A stretch of 64,000 bases of DNA from Parathielavia appendiculata. Its lineage: Eukaryota; Ascomycota; Sordariomycetes; Sordariales; Chaetomiaceae. The DNA lies in assembly GCF_033297405.1 (NCBI RefSeq), contig NW_026944220.1, forward strand, positions 4,520,719 through 4,584,718, given 5' to 3'. A model generated the notes under the pieces. The model searched no databases. It saw only the letters and a list, made by a program, of their open reading frames with translations, and was not told the DNA's origin. This document shows, piece after piece, positions 1 through 11,361 of this stretch (position 1 is the stretch's first letter; every line of letters starts with the position of its first letter). Made by a program: the position numbers and the translations under genes.

Positions 1-1981
1 CGCAGTTCGGCCATGGTCCGCGAGCTGAGCGGACTGATCCACTGCGCCGGGACGCCCGGGAACATGGCCGCCTGCGCGGGGTTGAGCCGGAAGAAGGCGG
101 CGATGGCGCCGGATGAGGCTGGTGCCGGTGTTGCTTGCTGCTGATGCTGCTGTGGTTGTGGCTGTTGCGGCTGCTGGAAGACCTGTGCGTGCTGTGGTGC
201 TGCGTATCCATGCCCATACTGCCCGTCGAGCAACGGGTCCTGGTTCTGGGACGCAGCGAGCACGCTGGCGCGAAGCTGCGGGTCTACCATTTGCTGACCC
301 TCTCGGGGTTCCTCAACGTCTGCCAGGACCAGGCGAGATTCGACATGTGGCAGCGACTTCTTGTTGCGCGACCCAGGGGGGCGTCCACGCCGGCGGGGCT
401 GAGGTGGTGGCGGGGGTGACTCTGTTGCTTGCGAGTCTGTGTCGGTGATCTCGGATGCCGGCGTGTGTGATGATGCTGCCTGGGCCGGCTCCTTGCCCGC
501 AGCCTTCGCTGACGGATTGGGAGTCGCCTTCTTGCGCGGCTTAGGCGTCGCGGGTTTCTGAGTCGGCGGCTTGACATCCGGCGTCCGTCCTAGGCGAGCC
601 GCATCGCTGCGGTACCGCCTTGTAGCGTCACGGCAGAGGACGTTGATGGCCTTCATCTTGCGCTGGTAGTCGGGATCTGCCGGGCCGGCCGCAACGACTC
701 CGCTAAGCTCCGGGGACTCGGCAATCCACCTCTGCTTGAGCTGTTCAAAGTAGTCAAATCCTTCCTCGAACTTGTTGGTGAACTTCTCTTGAGCCAAGAG
801 GTTGTACATCCGGGTGCGGACAGCGTAGCCCTGGTCCGGGTTCAGTCCCAGGATGACCTTGGCGTCGGCCACATGCATGGCGGTGGACTCGACCCTGATC
901 CTCTTGGTGACATCGCAGGCAATAATCTCGACAGCAAGATTCTTCTTGTCAATGTCGGTCTGGTCCCACATGACGGCCCGGAGGTGCATGCTTTCGCGGA
1001 TCAGCTGCTCCTTGAGCGCCTCCCACCTCTCCGGACCAACGAGCGTCTTCTTGTAGACGCCCGCATTCACGCAGATGGAGTAGAACTTCTCCCGAAGCGC
1101 CTTGTAGGCCTCAGGGTCGAGCTGCAGTATCTGCTTGGATTCGGTGAGTGTCGTCTCAGACGGGAAGCGTGGTGGGACCCCCGGCGGGTCAGGGGGCAGG
1201 ATGCCGTATGCCCTGGTATGGCGCCGCCGCTTCTTGGTCATCCACCTCTCTTCGTTCTCAGCCTCGAGTTGCCGCTTCCGGTATTCCCTTCGAGCCTCGC
1301 GCATGGCCTCGAGGGTCTCCTCTTGAACCTGGACATCAGGGGTTTCCAGCGGGCCCACTCCATAATTCCAATAATTACTCTGGTCTTCATGAACGCCGGG
1401 ATTCTCACTCTCATGGTTGGGACCGCCATGCTCGGCATGCCCTGCATCGTCACAATCCTCGGCACTCCCAGTCCGTGCAATGGACGGGTTGTTGGCGCGC
1501 AGCATCCATCCGTGCTTGAACCGGATGCGAGTCACTTCCCGCTCGCCGACATCGTAGCCCTCACTGACGAGGGTCGAGATCATGTCCTTCTGGGAGAAAT
1601 TGCGCTCCCATAGCTCCTTCACACGCGCGACGAGCTGCTCGTTCTTGTAGGCGGGGTTCAACTTGTTGGGGAATCCCCACCGGGAGAATGCTCCCTGGAA
1701 CGCGCGTCGGCTGCAGAGGTTGCATAGTCAGTTGCCACTCATATAAAGATCGAGATGTGGTTTGCTGCTGGTACGGTGGGTCATGGCCATGCTGAAGCAG
1801 CAGTACGGAGGAGAGGAGATACAGTACGGTGAGAAAGACAGTAAGGTATTGACAGAAGAACCCACCTCGGAGTGAAGTTATGGTGTTCCCGCATGTAATG
1901 CACCACCTCATCAATCGACTTGTTCTCCTCTACATAGAGGCGATAGCAGGTCTGCCGATGTTGCTCCCAGCGGTACACCAT
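1..1981 (-). CDS. Clr5-domain protein (3' end outside window)
   Basis: This is a fungal protein with an N-terminal Clr5 domain, a family thought to act in chromatin or transcription; its exact role is unknown. Exon 1 is 1866-1981 and starts MVYRWEQHRQ. A 155-nt GT-AG intron spans 1711-1865, and exon 2 runs from 1710 off the left edge. Splicing restores the Clr5 core FTPSRRAFQGAFSRWGFPNK across the junction, which supports the model. At least 608 residues lie in the window. After the Clr5 domain comes a second helical region (about residues 60-110). Two related helical blocks in the middle each begin with an L-x-L-(D/N)-P motif (IL-LDPEAYKALREKFY and ILGLNPDQGYAVRTRMY) and may be an internal duplication. 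The C-terminal part is low complexity: a basic AT-hook-like RRRGRPPGSRNKK, then Gln/Pro-rich sequence. The basic stretch suggests nuclear DNA binding (inference). The long plus-strand frame over 789-1613 is a shadow. Confidence 0.82.
121..180 (-). repeat. CAG/CAA-rich polyglutamine tract in Clr5-domain gene
   Basis: The coding strand is a run of CAG, CAA and CCA codons giving a Gln/Pro-rich stretch near the visible C-terminus of the Clr5-domain protein. The mixed codons suggest an old, fairly stable tract rather than a freshly expanded pure CAG array. Confidence 0.7.
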
Positions 1982-2477
1982 GGTTGCGCGGCTGACTGCA
2001 ATGACTTGATGCGGTGGTGGTTGTGATGGTTTGGGTTTGGGTCGCCGGAGACTTGCGCACCTGGAGATAACGCACGCTGCAGATCCGTGCACGAGTAGAG
2101 TCAACTCCGCAGAGCGCTTGGCGTCCGTTCTAGGAAAGGAAACCTCTCTTTCGTGGGATTCTCAGACAAGAGTCAACCGCCACAATGTCAACCTAGAAAA
2201 GGGATGAAGGGGACCTACTGCTCTTGTCGTCAATCAGATTCATTCCTGCCACATACCTGTTTAGATCCCATGCCGATCATGCTCACTTCGAGATGACGGC
2301 GCGAGCAACCATCGGCACCGAAAACTTTCTCCCTCGTCAGGAATGGACCTACTGAAGAGTAGGGTCGGGCAAACACAGTACTTGAATCAACTGAGAGGAT
2401 AGTTGCCAACTCAAGCTCCGAAGAAAAAAAAAAATGGCATCCCTACTTGGGTTCTTCGCCTCATCAAAAGACGTAAG
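1982..2477. other. intergenic: Clr5-gene promoter and DUF7721-gene 3' flank
   Basis: This holds the upstream region of the Clr5-domain gene and the 3' flank of the next minus-strand gene. I see no credible coding frame. An A-run lies near 2424-2434. Confidence 0.6.
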
Positions 2478-3340
2478 TTACTTCATGAACTTCCCGGCCA
2501 ACTGCAACAACCCGCCAACTCCCCCATCCCCACCAGCGCCTCCTCCCTGGCTCCCATGACTCTTCAGGTACATCTTGAGCGCCAGCTCTCCAGCCTGCAT
2601 AACAGCGCTTTGCTTATCCGCGCCCGGCGCGATATTTCCCTGCGACGCCTGCGCATCAAACAGCTTGGCGGCCTGCGCCATGGCCAGCCCGACAAAGGCG
2701 CTCTGGCTCTGGGACTGCGGCGTGGTTTCGCCCGAGGTGAAGATCTTCAGCGCCTGCATGGCCGCGGCGCTGCCCAGGGAGGAGGACGAGACAGGCTCGG
2801 CGGCGGAGGAGAAGGAGCCCAGGCCGAAGAGTTTGCGGTGCGATTGGACTGCGTCTGTAGGGTGGGTGAGTAGACGTCGTCAAGTGTGGATAGGAGCGGG
2901 GGACGTACCCTCCTCGTCGATATCCTCCTCCGCGATCTGCGACGGTTGCTTGTTCTTGAGTACTTTGCCGAGGATGTCGGCAAAGAAGGCCTCGCCATCG
3001 TCCGCGTCCTTGGCTGCGGCAGAAGCGGCGCCGCGTAGGTCGGCGTCGTCGGCATGCGAGTAGCCACCGCCCGCGGGGTAGGCGCCGCCATGAGTTACTG
3101 ATGCTGTATTAGATCATTGCTTGGGGCTGCGATTGAAGGGGGCGGGGGGAGGGTGGGGAAGAGTGGTAGGTTGACGTACGGTTCCCGCCTCCTTGGTGCA
3201 GGCCTGTAAAGGATCGGTGTGTTAGTCGTCTCAGGCAGTTCTTAGGTCGAGCAGTTCGGAAGTTGTGTGCACTCGCCTTGCGGACGCTCATCGTCTTCTC
3301 CAAACACCTTGTCAACGGCCTTTTCAATGAGCTTGTCCAT
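2478..3340 (-). CDS. DUF7721-like 'beta-flanking' small protein
   Basis: The protein has 219 residues in four exons: 3277-3340, 3180-3203, 2909-3103 and 2478-2854. It starts MDKLIEKAVDKVFGEDDE, chosen over upstream in-frame Met codons because it matches the family N-terminus. The middle has a Gly/Ala segment and the helical AFFADILGKVLKNKQPSQI. The C-terminal third is helical (ALKIFTSGE..., AFVGLAMAQAAKLFDAQ) and ends in a Gly-rich stretch and LLQLAGKFMK. The family is widespread in filamentous fungi and biochemically uncharacterised. Two oddities: intron 1 (3204-3276) begins GCGAGT, so it is a GC-AG intron, and exon 2 is only 24 nt. The exon 3 acceptor is a tandem choice (3103 or 3097) that adds or removes two residues without a frame change. 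Family assignment is from memory of the pattern. Confidence 0.72.
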
Positions 3341-4912
3341 GTTGGTCTTGGAGATGTCTCGTTCCGAGGTTGCTGAGGATGTTGAAGATCTGAAGCCAAT
3401 CGGATGCTGGGAGTCCGTTAGCTTTGTTTCATGCGAGATGTTCACTGTTTACCTCTGCTACCAGGTTTGTACAGCTGCTGATATAGGTGGTTGAGAGGCA
3501 AATGAAGCGGGGATTATTGAGGAGCTCAGGAGCTTCGGTGGGGTCCTCAAGCAAGGAGGGGAAGCTTCTCTCCCTTGCTTCCCTCAGGTCATCGTTGGGC
3601 CACTATGGTTTCTTGAAACCCAATAGGAGCTGACAAGTGAGGCACCATTACACATGACGGTTGCCAGGTGGCTGGCTATACACGTACGAAATGTCAAGAG
3701 ACAAGACTGAGAATGCCACTGGTAAGACGATGGCGGATGTCATGAACCCAGAATCTGTATTGTACAAAGAGCTTCTAACATCTTCAACAGCTGGCCTTTT
3801 TGCCATGATGACCGTAATGATACCAAGCAATGATACACCTAACACTGGAAGGGACACTCCGAGTCCTCACGCCTGCGTCGACTCCTAGCAACCCACAAGA
3901 GTATTACAGACTAAGTATATCCCACAAACATAGAATGCTCGAACAATTCGGACTGCCCGCACCCTTTCCCTTCCCATTTCAGCTCGCACCATGGCCCTCC
4001 CTGACTCACAAGAGATACCGACGACGACAAACCCAACCGAGGACTCTAGCGAAGCTTGGTCAAGATCTCCCACCATTCCCACTATGATACCTCGTATGTT
4101 TCTCAAACCAAAACCAGCACAGCAGGATGCGGAGCAGAGAACGCAAGAGAGTCAAAACGAACAAAAGGGCAAAAGCAACTTGTTAAAGACGCCCGCCGGC
4201 CGGTGCCCCAAAATGCTATCACCATCAACCATATCTGCCGTTCTTTCCCCCCCGCCGGGGCGAAACAAAAATTACCCTCCCCCAGCTGCTACTACAAACC
4301 CCAACCAACAAAGAATAGAGCACATAAAGCAACAGAAGCCATGTACCACTTCCCCTTCTCTATTTCCGCGCCAGCCTCGGCCACCACACCCATGCCCAGC
4401 CCATCTTCGCCGCGAAATGTATTACAAGAGAATATAATGCGTAATAACAAAGTAGCCTGTTGATTGTGTGCAAGCGGGAGAGAGAGAGAGATGCGCGAGA
4501 AAAAAAAAAGGTATCATGTCATCCTCAGCGAAGAGGAAATAGAAGGAAAAGCAATTTGCGAGTTGAGAGTTTTGGACCTCGTGAGTTGCAAGTATCCGGG
4601 TTCCGTCACCCCTGACCAATGTGTTTTCCCCAGCCCAACATGTAAGTCTTTGCTTGACTTTTGATCGGACCGCCTCGCCCTCGGACGACTTCCAGACTCC
4701 CCAGCGCTTCCACCCGCGATACCAGTGCCGAACGGTTCCCGATACTCCGACGCCGTCCTCATTTTGTTCGTCCGCCGTCCGCCGTCCGCCACCCGCTCAA
4801 CCAAAACCCGCGCTGCAGATTGTGCGCTGGCTTCTGCCACCGCGCTATCCGAGGAGGCGCGTTCAAGTGGATCGAGAGCCTTCGGTAATTGAACCACAGG
4901 GCAGAGCGAAGC
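3341..4912. other. intergenic: promoter of DUF7721 gene and 3' region of KIN4
   Basis: The interval is about 1.6 kb with no supported gene. The part near 4200-4300 is C-rich, and there is a GA dinucleotide run near 4477-4491 followed by an A-run near 4500-4510. The short frames here lack codon structure and homology that I recognise. Confidence 0.6.
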
Positions 4913-7900
4913 TCAACCCGTCTCCCCGCCCCTAGCCTTCCCTCTCCTCCTAAAAAAATCCATAACTTTCCTCGCCGGACCGCTACTCCCGGAGTGATCA
5001 TGCCCGCGCGAGTACGAGTCCGTGTCCCACGCATCGACGAACCGCTTATTCTTCTGCAGGACGCCCGTACGGGCGGGGGCGGGCCTATTGTTGGCATTGG
5101 CGCCGCTAGCGACCCTGCGCCCGTCGTAACCCGCCGCGTCCTGCGTGGCGGTGGGAGCCTGCTGCACCAGTTGCGGCGCGGAGCCGGGAGGGCGGCGCAT
5201 GTTGCTGTTGTCCACCGACGCGTCCGAGCCGCTCAACATCGCCGAAGGCATGTATCCTTGGCTAGCCGAAGGATGCCCGTACCCGTTGGAAGAGTACTGG
5301 TGGTGGTGACGGCCGTAGGGGTCTGTCGACGTTGGCGGCTCATGTAGCTGCGCGTACATACCGTCCAGGGTAGATGCATCCACTTCTCGCTCCACCTGCT
5401 GCTCTCGGCCCGCGTCTTGACTCACGTAGCGTCCATACTGGTCGACTGTTGGAGGCTCCTGAATAGGCAAGTCTTGTTGCGAGTCAAGCTGCGGCGAGGG
5501 CTCATCCTTGCCGATACCGATCGCCTTGAGCGAGAAGGGAGCCGGGATAAACGAGAAGCGGCGGCCCTGTTTTTCTTGCGACTTCTGCGAACCGGCGATG
5601 CTTCCCGACGCCTTCTTGCCGATACCGATCGAGAAAGACCTCCGCGAGCGCTTTGAATCCATCGACGGCCGTGCTTCGTCGGCCCCCGACAGCGGATTGT
5701 TGTTCATGCTCACGGGCGGGTATTTCTTGCTCTTGTCTCCGGCCGGTTGCTGCTCTGCCCGTTTGCGGCTCCTACCGCCAAAAAGCGACCCGCTGCGACC
5801 GAAAAGCGAGCCCATTGTGCTGGATCGTTTGTGGCCCTTGACTTCCCCACCGTGGGCGCCGCTCGTTCCAGCGCCGGGCGTCTCATGCGCGAAGCCAGAG
5901 AGCCTGGCGAACTTGGGCGGCACGCTCATGCTGGGCCGGCCACCATACTCCTGGCTTTGGGGTTGCGATGCGGATGCGGGAATACCATAGCTGCTGCCTG
6001 CCCGGGGTGGCTGCTGAATCCTCCCGTGCGCATTGGTATCTGCAAGCTCAGGAGGCACAGGCTGGCTGTATGAACCTCTGTTGCCTCCAGCTGGGGGCCG
6101 GCTGGAAGCGGTGGATTGCATAGACCCACCGGTTGGGGGTCTCACAGCAGAGGAGCTCGGGACCGTCGAAAAAGTTGCTTCGCGCCCACCCCGCACAGCC
6201 GCGGCGGATAAACCCTGGTTGTGATGAGAGCTTGGCGGTCTCCTTGAAGCCACCGGCGTATTGCCATACGCATCTGAGGCGGCTGAAGGATCCCTGGGTA
6301 ATGGCTGATGCTTCGGTGACGACGACACACCAGTCTCGGGAGCTTCGGCCGCTCCTTGACTGCCTGAGCGGGCACGCATCCGGCTGCTGGACTGTGTCCC
6401 TGAAGGCTCGCCACGTTGTGTGGTCGTATTTGGCGCAACATATTCCACCTGCACGGTACGCCGCTTGTTCTCTCGCTGCTGCTTGGCATATGCAGCAGCC
6501 TCTGCGTCGGTGTCAATGGTGCCCTGCTTGCTTACCAAGCCACCAATTGGGGGTGAGACGGCCGTCTTCTTTGACGACTCCCTCACTGACGCGCTGCGCA
6601 TGAGGGTGGGGTTCTCCTCGTCTTCTGGCGGCACGGTTGTGTTCTGTATGTCTTTCGGACTCGTTGTGCTCGAGGTGATAAACTCGACGACATGTGCATA
6701 TTCGCTTAGCCAGCTATGGCGGGCGACTTCGAACAGGTCTGCTCTCTTGCGGGGGTTCGGAACGAGGATTCGCCGTAGCAGATCTCGCGCATGAGGGGTG
6801 ACATATTCGGGAAAGGTAAGAGGGGTGTTGACAATGTACTTGTAGAGCAGGTTGATGTTGTCCCCTTCTGGATTTGCCGGGTCGTCGTCGAACGGAAGAT
6901 AACCAGCCAACATGGCGTACTACAATGGAGGGATAGACGTTAGTATGAGTGACCGCCGCCGGAGTCGCGCACCTACCAAGATAACACCACAGCTCCAGAC
7001 GTCCACCTTCCTCCCGGTGTACAGCGAGTCGCTAACTACGAGCTCTGGTGCTGCGTAGCAGGGGCTGCCGCAGCTCGTCTGCATCAGATCGCCTTTGCGG
7101 GACCCGTTCGGCTTGACCTTGTCCAACCCCATGCGCTTGACAAACTCGCGATCGGTCAGGTTCAGTTCCTCCTCTTCACTGAGCTCGTCGTTAGGGTCGA
7201 ACGTGTTGGCGAAGCCGAAATCGGTTATGATGATGTTTTTGTGGCGATCGAGCAGGAGATTCTCCAACTTCAAATCGCGATGCACGATCCCCTTCTTGTG
7301 CAGATACCCAACTCCGGAAACCAGCTGGGCGAATAAACGTCGGGCAGCATTGTCCTTGAGATACCGGTGGTTCAGGATATAGTCGAACAGCTCGCCGCCA
7401 GAAGCGTATTCGAGTACGATGCCATAGTGCCTCTCTGACTCCTCCATCTTGTGCAACTTCACAATGTTGGGGTGCGTTAGCTGCTTCAGAATGGCCACTT
7501 CGCGCATAATCTTGGCCATGCGCGACGGGTTACCCCCAAGTTGGTCCTTCTTGATGAGCTTGATGGCGACCTGAGGTGACAGCTGGGTTAGCGGAATGTT
7601 GTTGTGTCGGACAGCTCAGCGAAGCCATGTACGTACCTGTACGCCACCTTCTTGCTTCCAGCCAAGTTTGACTTTCCCAAATTCACCTTCGCCAATTGTG
7701 TTGCCCAAAATGTACTCGCCAAACTTGGTTTGCTTCTCTCTCCTCGAGTGATCGTGCCGACTCCTCCCTCCACGCCGGGCCTCCTCGGCAGCGTCTGACA
7801 TGGCTACCACCGGGGGTGGCGCTGCTTCATCGTCTTGCAGGGCCGCGGCCTGATGTGGTTGACTCATGGCTTGGCGCTCCCTTTCCCGGTCGATGTCGAT

Positions 7901-8545
7901 CTCGGGCTGCGAGACCAATATGCTGTTTAGAATTTCGCTAGCCTCCCTTGACGGCCCACTGATTGAATTGGAGTTAGGAGGCGGTGAGCGGACGGGGGCG
8001 GTCGTCGATGGATTTCCGCGAGCGTCACGGGAGCCATTCGCCAGTTGTTGGTCCTGGGATGGCTGGTTGGCCCGTCGGCTGCGGGAGCTGTGGTCCGACT
8101 GGTCTATCCTCCCGTTCGCATCGCGGTTGGAGTCGGCGTGGGTTCGGCGGGGAGAGTCGGTCGGTCGCTCGTTCGGTTGTACGCGTCGGGAGCTTGATGT
8201 CCGGGGAGGGACGGCGGCGGGCATGTTCCTTCTCCGATCCCCGTTTGTGCTGTGCAGATCGGGCGAGGCCGCGGGCGAGGCCACAGGCACAGGGACCGGG
8301 GAAGCAAGGGCGGCGCGAGAGCTCATTGGAGTGTTGGAGTCGGTGAAAGCGTCTTTGTTAGCACTGGGTCGGCGAGACGGGCGTCGGGATGAAGATGCTG
8401 GCGATGCTCCCGACAATTGCTGATTTGCATGAAGGCCGGGACCGTCCCGTGTCGGAGATGGATGGGCCGGCAGGTATTGTCGAGCGAGCTGCGATGCGGA
8501 AGCTGGTGTCGGCTGATGGGGGACCGCCTGGAGAGCACTGGACAT
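4913..8545 (-). CDS. KIN4: Kin4-type serine/threonine protein kinase
   Basis: This is a kinase of the Kin4/Frk1 branch of the CAMK/AMPK-like group. In yeast Kin4 holds mitotic exit when the spindle is mispositioned; the role in filamentous fungi is less clear. Exons are 7637-8545, 6977-7570 and 4913-6919, giving 1169 residues. Introns have good donors, and the second carries a TACTAAC branch site. The N-terminus (1-275) is Ser/Arg/Pro-rich and disordered. The kinase domain starts near 278: glycine loop GEGEFGKV, catalytic VAIK (K307), HRDLKLEN (about 400-407), DFGFAN (about 420). It has an activation-loop insertion of about 40 acidic residues before TSCGSPCYAAPE, a mark of this branch. The roughly 600-residue C-terminal tail is low complexity with basic patches and ends DFFRRRGKARGGETG. 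The start at 8545 (MSSALQ) is preferred to an in-frame Met at 8584. All catalytic residues are present. Confidence 0.9.
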
Positions 8546-11361
8546 TTTTCGTCTCCGCAGACGCGCAGAGAGACGTGTGGGCAAGGTGCGTGCAGCACTG
8601 GGATATGCTTTTGCCTGATTTCTTTTCTCGTCAGGCGGGTGGAAATGAGGCGGGACGACTTGGCGGGTAGCAGGAAGATCCCAGCGCAGCTACGGAGAAG
8701 GGAGCAGGAAGCCGCGGTCGGGCGAGATGAGCGAGGGAAAAAAGGGAGCCCTGATTCAATGGCGAGTTTGCAAGCATGCAGCGCCTGCTGCGCAATTCCC
8801 TGCTGCGAGTTGGTTATAAAATTCCGAAAGCGTCAGCCGTTTCGAGTTGTCAGCGCGCGAATTCGACTCTCATTTTTCGCTGCGATTGGCGCCTGGGACT
8901 TCGCGTGCTTTTGATTGACAGGCGTGTCGTTGGGCGCACACTCGCAGATGCGACCGCGATGTCGGGGAGCGCGACTGGATAGGTAGTTTTCCAGCCGGCA
9001 GGGTCCTGCACCTTGGTTGTTTACTTGAGCCGCAACCGAAGAACAATGCACCTTGGAAAACGCGCAGTAGGCGGACTCGGAGGCACGGCGCAGAGGTTGT
9101 GAGGACGAGGGATGCCGTGCAGATCTCTCCCGTCGTCGCGACGGTGGGGAGAGGGGAGGGATGGGGAGAGGGCGGTGAGGTGAAAGGGAAGGTCCCTGGT
9201 TTGAGGGGATGTGAACGGACAGCCAATGGGTTTGTTGTCGATGTTGGTGTGATGTTTTGGCTTTCCGCCCACCCACGCAATTCGAAGGCTGGGACTCTTC
9301 CCCAATTCCTCCCACTCGCAACCCGCTCTGCAAAAACCAGCCAGGGCACCTAACACGGCGCCAGCGTTTGGGAATTTCCGCTCGAGTTGGTCAAGGATGC
9401 CGTTAGTGCCACGGATACGCGATGGCAGTGGAGGCAAAGTGTACTGTAAATACAGTGGCTAACACCTCGAAGCCCTTTAATTCCACAGCAATCAAGCCAC
9501 TCCGAGCTGCGTGCCCCTGCCCTGCCGCCCATTGCTCGATTTCCGACACGTTGCCAGAATTGGCCTTCGAACACATGGCCCCGCTTTGGCGACGGGAATA
9601 TAGCAAGGCCTACGTTATCTCGTGCACCTCGCACCCGTGCGGAGGGCGTTGTATATCGAAAGAACATTGTATCTCCTCTGTAATACTGGCAACTTTAAGC
9701 GGTTGCCGTTTAGATCAACTGTCTGACATGATTCGACAACACTTGCAGCCTCGGACCGACCTAGACCATTGTATCACGCACTGCCTAAAACATTTCACTG
9801 CCGTCACATTTTGAATTTCAGATGCTTGAACAATACGGAATCGCCTTGACATGGCCATCTCCCTCAGCCCACGACAGCCGAGACAGTTTCGACAGGCCAG
9901 GGCAGGCAGGCAGCATCGAGCAGCATCCGTTTCGCAGATCCATTGCAATGCCAAGCAACTCCCAAACGGCTACGGCGCCGAACCGGGCCAAGCAAAAGCA
10001 GGGTTCAGGGGGTGCCGTTTGCAATGCTTCCACCGGCAACGGTGGCTCCTGTCAAAAATCCCGACTCAGCTAAGGAGACTTGGACAGATATCAAACAATG
10101 AAAAGCTGGTTTGAAGAGCTCAGCAATACAAGACGTAACTAATGCTGGCAAAGGCAGGGGGACGACGAGCGATTTAAGGAGTAGCAATTGTGCCTTTCTG
10201 TTTATGCATGCTACGCAGCTGCTCGTTATTCTATGTCAGATCACTCGCAATGCGAAGGCAGAGAGTGTTGTTAACATAAACGCAGCGCTTCCAAATTCCT
10301 TGCTATGTACAATGCAGAGCCCCCCAGAAACTTTACGAAACGGCCGCTTCGCCCGTACAGCCAGCTTTGCATGAAACGCATCAAATGACAAGGTCGCACG
10401 AAAGGGCAGCCCAAGACACATCGCGACCTCGCACGGCGTCACCGAAGCCAAGGCATTGACGTCGGAGATGAAGCGTATGTCCCGACGCAGGGATCTGCAC
10501 GCTGACGATTGCTCCCATCCCCCCCTAGTCTTTAAGAAACAGCAAAGGCCGTTGATGAGTCGTGAAGCACCAAAACAGGGCAACCCATCCTTCTCTCGGA
10601 ATTCCGGGCTGACGTTGCGAATCGTCCTTGCCAGAAAGAGAAAATGCTCGATAAGTTAACGTTATCGAGCAAGCCGTGCCACTCCAGCTCGTTCCGATCT
10701 CACCGAAGAAGTTCCAGAAGCCTGGAGGTCAGGTTCAGGAACCAAATCCCGAAGACCGTGCTGCCTGAAAGGCGCTGGAAGGGTCTAGCTCTGCGGTCTC
10801 ATCAATCCCCTTGCAGTAGCTCGCGGCATGCAGCTGCATGAACGGCAAAATTAGGGCGAGATTCGAGATTGGTGACAAGCACACGCCAGATTGGGTTGAA
10901 GCTTCAACGTCAGATCGAGCGTCATGCCCAATACTTATTTCAAGTTGCATTATCCCGTTATATTGCCGTCTGGCAACTACCCGTCATCCTCGTCAATCAA
11001 TATTGGTATGCGAAAAAAAGAAGAACTCGATTCCGGTTTCCAAAGTACCTGGTAAACTCGCACCTAACGTGGTGCGTGAAATGCTCGAGAGGGAGTAGAA
11101 ATCGAATGCCGTCTCTACTTCGCATCTCGCTGGGAGAGTCTCAAGTCGAAAACCTAACCTGTAGGTAGAAAGAAGCACGAAACAGACAGAAAACGAGCAA
11201 TTGGGGGCTCATCAATTGGCGCACCTACCCGCCGCAGGTTACCTGCGTTTCACTCTGCCGCAGGCGCGGATACCAGCACGATCTAGTGACGCCCAGCTCA
11301 GAAGACCGTCACACACAACTCTCGACCATTTTTTCACTTTCAGACACTTTGCTGCGTATAT
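8546..11361. other. intergenic: KIN4 upstream region and GWT1 3' flank
   Basis: The interval is 2.8 kb without a supported gene or tRNA-like sequence. Short frames on both strands look random. The only structure I see is the palindrome at 10646-10670. The long KIN4 upstream region probably holds its promoter and a long leader (inference). Confidence 0.6.
10646..10670. repeat. 25-bp near-perfect palindrome
   Basis: Nine-base arms GCTCGATAA and TTATCGAGC flank a GTTAACG centre that is itself nearly symmetrical. It could be a binding site for a dimeric factor or a chance hairpin. No neighbouring gene explains it. Confidence 0.6.

Noticed and set aside
789..1613. 274-codon plus-strand frame
   Set aside because: Antisense to the Clr5-domain gene, whose own frame is open and protein-like.
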